Source: CALFCX01 sp041650595
GTDB taxonomy: Bacteria > Margulisbacteria > WOR-1 > JAKLHX01
Assembly: GCA_041650595.1 (NCBI GenBank)
Contig: JBAZKW010000007.1
Span: forward strand, 17,746-81,745
Reading direction: 5' to 3'
Length of the DNA stretch: 64,000 nt
Positions 58,766-64,000 of this stretch are shown here, piece by piece (the first letter of the stretch is position 1; each line of letters starts with the position of its first letter). The notes beneath the pieces were generated by a model. It did no database searches. It was not told the DNA's origin and saw only the letters and a program-made list of their open reading frames with translations. The position numbers were made by a program, and so were the translations under genes.

Positions 58766-59779
58766 ATGATCAATCGAGATTTAGTCATAATCGGCGGCGG
58801 TCCCGCGGGAATTGCGGCGGCACTGTCGGCGCATGAAAACGGCGTGAGGGATATCCTCATTCTCGAGCGGGACCAATATCTGGGTGGGATACTTAATCAA
58901 TGCATCCACACAGGTTTTGGCCTGGAATATTTTAAGGAAGTGCTTACCGGTCCGGAATACGCCGACAGATTCATTGGTAAGATCAGGAAGATCAAAGAGA
59001 TAGAAGTTAGTTTAAAGAGTATGGTGGTTGCCCTCACCCCCAACCCCTCTCCCATGGGGAGAGGGGCGGTAATCACCTATCTAAAACCCGGCAAGCTCGA
59101 ACAGATAAGGGCAAAGGCAATTATTATGGCGACCGGATGCCGCGAGAGGACTCGTGAAATGGCGCATATTCCGGGGACCAGGCCTGCGGGAATATATCCG
59201 GCCGGACTAGCTCAAAAAATGATAAACATCGAAGGATTGCTGCCGGGCAAAGAAGTTATTGTTGTCGGCTCCGGCGACATAGGGCTGATAATGGCAAGGC
59301 GTTTTACTTTGGAAGGCGCAAAGGTGAAGGCCGTAATTGAAATTCAAAGTGTTTCTCGGGGAATTACACGAAATATGGTCCAGTGTATCGAAGATTTTGA
59401 CATCCCCGTGTATTTCAGACATAAGATATGTTGCATATACGGTAAAGACAGGGTGGGGAGGGTGGACGTCATAAAAGTTGATGATTCTCTAAATGAACTG
59501 CAGGGAACCGGGTTCTCTATAGATTGCGATACCATTCTTATGTCCATAGGACTTATACCGGAAAATGAGTTGATCGAGATGGCAGGAGCAACTATTGACA
59601 AAAAGACTAATTCTCCCGTCTCCGACGGTTTAAACAAAACGTCTATTCCTGGAGTCTTTGCATGCGGCAATTGTTTTAAGGTCTATGATATTGTCGATTC
59701 GGTGACAAAAGACAGCGTTTTGGCTGGAAAGATGGCGGGGGAATATTTGGGTCATTGCGAGCCCGCCTTTGGCGGATAA
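58766..59779 (+). CDS. NAD(P)/FAD oxidoreductase, glpB-like partner
   Basis: About 337 residues: LVIIGGGPAGIAAALSAHENG, ATGCRERTREM, VIVVGSGDIGLIMARRF (second dinucleotide fold) and VPGVFACGN-type ending GVFACGNCFKVYDIVDSV. It belongs to the type encoded beside GlpA and DUF1667 in anaerobes. Residues 89-101 (ALTPNPSPMGRGA) are repeat-encoded, in frame. The last residues CEPAFGG and the stop codon come from a CATTGCGAG-type element, so the native C terminus has been replaced or trimmed. Confidence 0.85.
   Translation: MINRDLVIIGGGPAGIAAALSAHENGVRDILILERDQYLGGILNQCIHTGFGLEYFKEVLTGPEYADRFIGKIRKIKEIEVSLKSMVVALTPNPSPMGRGAVITYLKPGKLEQIRAKAIIMATGCRERTREMAHIPGTRPAGIYPAGLAQKMINIEGLLPGKEVIVVGSGDIGLIMARRFTLEGAKVKAVIEIQSVSRGITRNMVQCIEDFDIPVYFRHKICCIYGKDRVGRVDVIKVDDSLNELQGTGFSIDCDTILMSIGLIPENELIEMAGATIDKKTNSPVSDGLNKTSIPGVFACGNCFKVYDIVDSVTKDSVLAGKMAGEYLGHCEPAFGG
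59031..59067. repeat. CCCTCACCCC-type palindrome inside the glpB-like gene
   Basis: CCCTCACCCCC followed by CCCCTCTCCC-AT-GGGGAGAGGGG. Same orientation as the murD copy; in frame. Confidence 0.9.
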
Positions 59780-59840
59780 ACTCCGCGAAGCAATCCCACA
59801 GATCAAGGGGATTGCTTCGTCGCTAGCTCCTCGCAATGAC
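59751..59840. repeat. CATTGCGAG-type element ending the glpB-like gene
   Basis: GTCATTGCGAG ... GAAGCAATCCC ... GGGATTGCTTC ... CTCGCAATGAC. Second copy of the apbE element. Its first 29 bases carry the gene's final codons and TAA. Confidence 0.92.
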
Positions 59841-59873
59841 AGCAATAATAAGGTGAAATAATGTTTAAATCCC

Positions 59874-59900
59874 TGAAATATTAAGGAGAATTTGTCGATA
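59874..59900 (+). promoter_or_regulatory. sigma-28-like promoter before the 59921 gene
   Basis: TGAAATA, 15 bases, CGATA, then GTT. Predicted start near 59908, next to AGGAGGGA; ATG 59921 follows. It lies right after the repeat at 59751-59840. Confidence 0.76.
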
Positions 59901-59920
59901 GTTGTATAGGAGGGAATAAG

Positions 59921-60865
59921 ATGACAATTGAAAAAATATCGGACAAGTCCGCGTTTGATGGATCAATAAACGAAGCCGCACAGAGAAAAGCACCTGCGGC
60001 CGATGTTCAAAACAGGCAGCAAATTGCGCAGGCAACAAGTGACGAGATCACGCCTGAAATGATGCAAAGGGGGATAACCGCGCAGACTTTGCTGTATGAA
60101 TTTGTTGATAAAGCATATAAAGAAATGTTTAATTCCGGGGATCCGAATGTTGATGCAGTCAAAGCTTTTAAAACTCTTCTGGAAAGACATAGTCTAATGT
60201 TCGTGCCGGATAGAAAATATGTCGCTGCTACGATCTACGGTGTGAGCAAAAAAGACGGAAAAGAGACTCTGAACCTTTCGATGCAGGCAGGACTTGAATT
60301 GTTTGAACTGCTTCTTTCAAGGTCAAAGGATGATGAATTTTGTAAAAATATCCTGATAGGCATAGTCATTAAGGAAGGCGCTACTGTAAAAGATATTATG
60401 GACCATGTGTCCCGTCATGTGGAAATTGTTAAACAAGGGCAGGGGTATGATCCAGCTAAAACAGATGATGAAGCAACGAAAAAACTGGCGGTACAGCTGA
60501 CTGACACGGAAACGTTAGGGTACAAGGCGATGCTCGATTATTTTGAAAGAAATCAGATCACTCCGGTTGAGATAAAAAAACACGGCGAAAAAGAACAAAG
60601 CGATATGCTGGGAGCAATGCTTCGTATGTACTACGGTCTTATGACTCCCTTGGCCGGAAAGACAGGCGATGAAAAGACATTTTTGATCAGGGAATTCGTA
60701 TTCATCGACCACATTGCATCGATTTATCCGGCTATAACTAAACGTTTGCTGGATATAGGCGTGCGAGAGGGCAAAGCCCAGCGCGACCCTGCTACCGGCA
60801 GGTATTCCGGAAGCAAGGAAGCTTTGTCATTTCTTGGCGATCCGAAATATCTGGATAGGGAATAA
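59921..60865 (+). CDS. unknown helical protein under a sigma-28-like promoter
   Basis: 314 residues, mostly helical and charged, no membrane segment. N-terminal region is low-complexity and Ala/Gln-rich (EAAQRKAPAADVQNRQQIAQATS), then helices such as FVDKAYKEMFNSGDPNVDAVKAFKTLLERHSLMF and LGAMLRMYYGLMTPLAGKTGDEKTFLIREF. No family recognised. It separates the glpB-like gene from its usual partner DUF1667. Confidence 0.68.
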   Translation: MTIEKISDKSAFDGSINEAAQRKAPAADVQNRQQIAQATSDEITPEMMQRGITAQTLLYEFVDKAYKEMFNSGDPNVDAVKAFKTLLERHSLMFVPDRKYVAATIYGVSKKDGKETLNLSMQAGLELFELLLSRSKDDEFCKNILIGIVIKEGATVKDIMDHVSRHVEIVKQGQGYDPAKTDDEATKKLAVQLTDTETLGYKAMLDYFERNQITPVEIKKHGEKEQSDMLGAMLRMYYGLMTPLAGKTGDEKTFLIREFVFIDHIASIYPAITKRLLDIGVREGKAQRDPATGRYSGSKEALSFLGDPKYLDRE

Positions 60866-60870
60866 AAAGG

Positions 60871-61224
60871 ATGCTCAAATCTTTTACCTGTGTCGAATGT
60901 CCCAAGGGATGCAAGATAGCCGTAGATTTTGACGGTGACAAGATAAATTCGATCACAGGCTTCCAATGCAAAAAAGGCGAGGCATACGCCAAAGACGAGG
61001 TCCTTGATCCCAAACGTATCCTGACTTCCGCAATTTTGACAAAAGAATTAGAACTTAAAATGCTTCCCGTAAGGACAAGCGTGCCTATCCCGAAAGCAAA
61101 GCTTATGGGCGCCATGCAAGAGATAAAGAAGATAAGACTGACAAAGCCGGTCGACGTTGGAGATGTTATTCAAAAAGACTTTATTATTTCCGGGGTTGAT
61201 CTGGTTGCCACAAGAAGAAGCTAA
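60871..61224 (+). CDS. DUF1667 protein of the glp operon
   Basis: 117 residues with FTCVECPKGCKIAV and FQCKKGEAYAKDEVLDPKRILTS, giving a CxxC...C pattern that may hold a metal or Fe-S site. DUF1667 genes regularly accompany GlpA and the glpB-like oxidoreductase in anaerobic bacteria, so this belongs to the same respiratory or electron-transfer complex. It starts five bases after the inserted 59921 gene. Its stop is the first part of a repeat arm. Confidence 0.88.
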   Translation: MLKSFTCVECPKGCKIAVDFDGDKINSITGFQCKKGEAYAKDEVLDPKRILTSAILTKELELKMLPVRTSVPIPKAKLMGAMQEIKKIRLTKPVDVGDVIQKDFIISGVDLVATRRS

Positions 61225-61315
61225 CAGCACGCGGACAGCTTACGGCTTTTCCTGAGCTGTTAGCTGTAGGGACGATGAAATCGGCCCGTGCCGTAGGACC
61301 AGACCTGTCTGGTCC
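61219..61315. repeat. two inverted repeats after the DUF1667 gene
   Basis: First, AGCTAACAGC (61219-61228) pairs with GCTGTTAGCT (61256-61265). Second, GGACCAGAC/GTCTGGTCC with a two-base loop at 61296-61315. No T-run follows. The first arm supplies the TAA stop of the DUF1667 gene. Confidence 0.78.
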
Positions 61316-61332
61316 GTGCCACATTAGCCAAA

Positions 61333-61341
61333 TGCTATAAT
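61333..61341 (+). promoter_or_regulatory. extended -10 box seven bases before the xseA ATG
   Basis: TGCTATAAT ends seven bases before ATG 61349, without a Shine-Dalgarno: a leaderless candidate. Confidence 0.65.
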
Positions 61342-61348
61342 CCCTTAT

Positions 61349-62611
61349 ATGAACAATGTTGAAAAGTCCTATACTGTAAGTCAGCTCAATGCCTCACTCA
61401 AAATGTACCTCAAAGACTTTTCCAAAGAAGGCGTTTGGATAAAAGGGGAGATCCTAAGCTACAAAGCCGATCAGAACAGGCGTTATGCTTCGTTCACATT
61501 GTGCGAAAAAGAAGAAGGCTCGGACGAGATAATCGCGCAGGTTCCCGCCATGTGCTGGGGAAGTGAATTGTCAGATATCATCTACAAACTGAGGGGTGTT
61601 GACCGCGCGCTGGAACTTAAAGACGGATTATTCGCACAATTTAAGTGTACCGTCGATTTTTGGCCGAAAGCAGGACGACTGCAGATAATAGTCAAAGATA
61701 TCGATCCATCGGTCACTATCGGCGAGCTTCATATGCTCCGCATGAAAATCTTTAACGTGATAAAAGAGCTCGGGATCCACGAAAAGAACAAACTGCTCGA
61801 AATACCGCTTTGCCCTTTAAGGATAGCCATGATCTCATCAAAAGGCGGGGCGGGTTATCACGATTTTTTAAGCGAGATAAAGAACTCTGGTTATCCTTTC
61901 AAAGTTGATTTTTATCACGCGGCCGTTCAGGGCGCTGATACCGAAAAAGAAGTAGTCGCCGCGATAAAGACAATTTCAAAAAACAGCGACAGATATGATG
62001 TTCTTGTTCTTATCCGCGGAGGAGGTTCAATTGCTGATCTTAAATGGTTCGATAATAAGAACATATGCCTTGCGATAGCAAACTGCAAGCTTCCCGTGCT
62101 GACGGGAATAGGCCACGAAATAAACCTATCCGCGGCCGACATGATCGCCAATATGAACTTTAAAACCCCAACCGCGGTTGCTGTATCCCTTGTAAATAAA
62201 GTTTCTGATTTTAAGACAGCTCTCGATGAAATGATAACCGGTGTACATTCAAAAGCAAAAGATATAATATCAGAGAACAAACAATTCCTGAGAGATGTCT
62301 TAAAAGACCTGGCCTCGGATGCACAGCTTTCGATGGAAAAAGAAGCCATCACTTTAAGGTCCTTGTCCGGCAATATTAAACTTGCTTCGTCACAGATATT
62401 AAAGGAAGCTTCCGGCAAAATAGATGGTTTTGGTGAAAAGGTAAGGATTTATGATCCGGTTAATACGTTAAAACTCGGGTTTAGTATCACCAGAGGCAAA
62501 AACGGCAGGGTAATAAAAAATATCGATCAGGTTTCTGCGGGTGATGATATGGTTACATGTCTTGCAGGCGGCCGTATATTCAGCAATGTCAACAAAAAGG
62601 AGGACTTGTGA
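61349..62611 (+). CDS. xseA: exodeoxyribonuclease VII large subunit
   Basis: 420 residues. N-terminal OB fold (YTVSQLNASLKMYLKDFSKEGVWIKGEI), then the catalytic domain with RIAMISSKGGAGYHDFLSEI, VLIRGGGSIADLKWFDN and GIGHEINLSAADMIANMNFKTPTAVA, and C-terminal coiled coil plus LKLGFSITRGKNGRVI. It degrades single-stranded DNA with XseB. Confidence 0.94.
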   Translation: MNNVEKSYTVSQLNASLKMYLKDFSKEGVWIKGEILSYKADQNRRYASFTLCEKEEGSDEIIAQVPAMCWGSELSDIIYKLRGVDRALELKDGLFAQFKCTVDFWPKAGRLQIIVKDIDPSVTIGELHMLRMKIFNVIKELGIHEKNKLLEIPLCPLRIAMISSKGGAGYHDFLSEIKNSGYPFKVDFYHAAVQGADTEKEVVAAIKTISKNSDRYDVLVLIRGGGSIADLKWFDNKNICLAIANCKLPVLTGIGHEINLSAADMIANMNFKTPTAVAVSLVNKVSDFKTALDEMITGVHSKAKDIISENKQFLRDVLKDLASDAQLSMEKEAITLRSLSGNIKLASSQILKEASGKIDGFGEKVRIYDPVNTLKLGFSITRGKNGRVIKNIDQVSAGDDMVTCLAGGRIFSNVNKKEDL

Positions 62612-62817
62612 TGGCAAAGAGCGTTCAGAATTACAAGAAAGCATACGAAGGTCTTGAACAGATATTTGAGGAACTTCAGTCGGGAAATATTGGGGTGGAT
62701 GAGCTTGATACCAATCTAAAAAAAGCCCTTGAATATATAAAGACCTGCAAGGACGTCTTAAAGAAACAGGAAGTCAAAGTCAACGAAATACTCAAAGAGA
62801 TAGAAAAAGAGGAATAG
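62611..62817 (+). CDS. xseB: exodeoxyribonuclease VII small subunit
   Basis: 68 residues, two helices: YKKAYEGLEQIFEELQSGNIGVDELDTNLKKALEYIKTCKDVL is the XseB signature. ATG 62611 overlaps the xseA stop by one base. An AAGGAGG site lies just upstream. Confidence 0.92.
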   Translation: MAKSVQNYKKAYEGLEQIFEELQSGNIGVDELDTNLKKALEYIKTCKDVLKKQEVKVNEILKEIEKEE

Positions 62818-62839
62818 TAACCTGACGAACAAAACCCGG

Positions 62840-63808
62840 CTATTTCCCGTCGCTTGGTTTTTCTTTAATGACAGGTTTATTTTTGGAAGCAGTTTTCGTT
62901 GATTCAATCGCATTTTCTGCTGTTTCCAGCTTCTTGTGAAGAGTCTTTATTTCCTCATCTAATTGTGCCTTTTCTCTTTCTCTTCCGCTCCAGATCGCGT
63001 TTCTTTGTTCTGCGCTCAATTTTTGTTCGCATTGTTCAATAGTATTTGTCTGTTCTTTAATGGTTTTTACTATCTTTTCTATGCGGTCGTTCCAATGAGG
63101 GTCGATATCCAACTCTTTTATGCGGTCAGTCTGAGGATCGTAAATCGAGCGACCTTCCCAACGAGGGCTTTTGCCAACCAATGGTGTCAGATCTTCCAGC
63201 ATCTTTGTCATGGTTTGTACTATGACTGATATTGTATCGGGATAGATGATATTAAGACAAACCATTTTACGTAGGATGTCATCATCTTTTGAGAAATAAA
63301 AACCGTTGATCCAATCATATTGTTTAAATTTTCCATTTATTCCATCTATTGAATTTCTGGTTTGAGGGTTTACAAGTATTTTCTCTTCCCTGTCGACAGC
63401 TTGTTCAAACCAAAAGCAGTCATCGATTGAAGCCTTGTCTTTGAAGTTGCTTTGGCTGAGTTTTAAAGAATATGCCAAGTCGAGGAGCTGTAAAGCGGGG
63501 GCTACATCATATATGCTTGGCAGGGCAGATCTGTCTATTGCCGCTTCCCATTTACCGATCACTTCTTGTATTCTTGAAAGAGTGACTGCATTTATCGTGT
63601 GACATCTGATCATTGAATCCAAGTAAGCTCTGATTGTTCTGATTTCGTCCTGATCGGAAGCCAAGATTATCGGTGGATTGATTTTTGCCGTGTTTCGAAC
63701 AGGTCTGTTGTCATTGTTGATGATCGCATCTCTCCCGTATTTATCGTCAGAATCATTTTGGATGATATTTTGACTATTAACTGTGCCTGTTAAAATGCTG
63801 TTGCTCAT
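62840..63808 (-). CDS. unknown coiled-coil protein under a sigma-28-like promoter
   Basis: 322 residues, convergent with xseB. The N terminus is Asn/Asp-rich (SILTGTVNSQNIIQNDSDDKYGRDAIINNDN), the middle is a helical domain with LDSMIRCHTINAVTLSRIQEVIGKWEAA and DCFWFEQAVDREEK, and the last 100 residues form a charged coiled coil (TIEQCEQKLSAEQRNAIW...EIKTLHKKLETAENAIE) ending in a Lys-rich tail. No family recognised. AAAAGGAG precedes the ATG. Confidence 0.7.
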   Translation of the reverse strand: MSNSILTGTVNSQNIIQNDSDDKYGRDAIINNDNRPVRNTAKINPPIILASDQDEIRTIRAYLDSMIRCHTINAVTLSRIQEVIGKWEAAIDRSALPSIYDVAPALQLLDLAYSLKLSQSNFKDKASIDDCFWFEQAVDREEKILVNPQTRNSIDGINGKFKQYDWINGFYFSKDDDILRKMVCLNIIYPDTISVIVQTMTKMLEDLTPLVGKSPRWEGRSIYDPQTDRIKELDIDPHWNDRIEKIVKTIKEQTNTIEQCEQKLSAEQRNAIWSGREREKAQLDEEIKTLHKKLETAENAIESTKTASKNKPVIKEKPSDGK

Positions 63809-63850
63809 TAATTTTCTCCTTTTCTAGGGGCCTTACTTCCCGCACATATC

Positions 63851-63877
63851 TATCGAAAGCATTTTTTGATAATTTCA
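63851..63877 (-). promoter_or_regulatory. sigma-28-like promoter before the 63808 gene
   Basis: On the minus strand TGAAATT, 15 bases, CGATA, then GAT, followed by a leader of about 35 bases with AAAAGGAG. Confidence 0.78.
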
Positions 63878-63898
63878 CGCAATTTGCATTTCAGGATG

Positions 63899-63917
63899 CC
63901 CCGCGCTTTGCGCGGGG
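63899..63917. repeat. CCCCGCGC hairpin
   Basis: A perfect 8-bp stem CCCCGCGC/GCGCGGGG with a TTT loop, upstream of the minus-strand gene. No T-run. Confidence 0.75.
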
Positions 63918-63945
63918 ATGAATGAAATCTTAGCCCAGGGGTATA

Positions 63946-63970
63946 TTAAGGGGACGGGAAGTCCCCTTAA
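63946..63970. repeat. TTAAGGGGAC inverted repeat
   Basis: 10-bp arms TTAAGGGGAC/GTCCCCTTAA around GGGAA. A TATAAT (63991-63996) follows near the window end and may belong to the next gene. Confidence 0.7.
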
Positions 63971-64000
63971 TCCATAAGGTGCGAGCGAGGTATAATATGC

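Noticed and set aside
63923..63950. Further TGAAATC near the right edge as another sigma-28-like site
   Set aside because: At the required distance the sequence is ATTAA, not CGATA.

Overview
The window looks like part of the chromosome of an uncultivated Gram-negative-type (diderm) bacterium. It encodes lipoprotein N-acyltransferase, an LPS-export ABC module (LptB plus an LptF/G permease), small exported proteins ending in aromatic residues like outer-membrane barrels, a murein cluster, a six-gene Rnf complex and a full F-type ATP synthase. Small RRM proteins, Rnf plus F-ATPase energetics and many palindromic repeats inside genes would fit a candidate phylum such as Margulisbacteria/Saganbacteria (WOR-1). 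That placement is recall-based and low confidence; no rRNA or phylogenetic marker was tested.

Layout. 1-1717: end of an unknown gene, then lnt. 1689-5992 (minus): trpD, lptB, lptF/G-type permease, DUF3084 protein, RuvC-fold protein. 6057-8143: MarR-type regulator, DegT aminotransferase, RRM protein. 8354-14645: rseC-like, rnfCDGEAB and apbE, whose product attaches the FMN needed by RnfD and RnfG. 14688-18047: secG, a membrane protein and four small exported proteins. 18129-24957: mraY-murD-ftsW-murG-murC-murB. 24958-27069: an AT-richer restriction-modification pair. 27150-45291: a long same-strand run with glyQ, a TIM-barrel protein, DUF4127, an FAD oxidoreductase, a metallopeptidase, wecA, wecB, the atp operon, murA, ybeY, dgkA, a CorC-type protein and pyrG. 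45347-64000: an accessory-rich zone where genes of unknown function alternate with tRNA-Ser, a phosphatase, a hydrolase, a glycerol-catabolism set (glpK, glpA, glpB-like, DUF1667) and xseAB.

Main discovery candidate. Seven transcription units of unknown or poorly known function (starts near 45347, 49482, 54324, 55708 minus, 55872, 59921, 63808 minus) share an upstream signal TGAAAT-N16-CGATA with invariant spacing (one copy has a single mismatch). It matches the geometry of sigma-28 (FliA/SigD) promoters. Several of these units sit inside an otherwise normal glp gene set, as if single genes with their own promoter had been dropped in. Housekeeping genes here instead show TGnTATAAT boxes, often only 6-7 nt from ATG and without a Shine-Dalgarno, suggesting leaderless mRNAs.

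Second theme. At least four families of GC-rich palindromic repeats are scattered about. Many lie in frame inside conserved genes (murD, murB, atpA, glpK, glpA, glpB-like, a hydrolase, apbE), adding about 7-15 residues or supplying stop codons or ribosome-binding sites. One pair, in inverted orientation, brackets a small DUF559 Vsr-like endonuclease gene; another palindrome interrupts a duplicated tRNA-Ser 5' end. Energetics: the ATP synthase c subunit keeps the Gln/Glu/Ser/Tyr sodium-ligand pattern, so Rnf and ATP synthase may form a sodium circuit.
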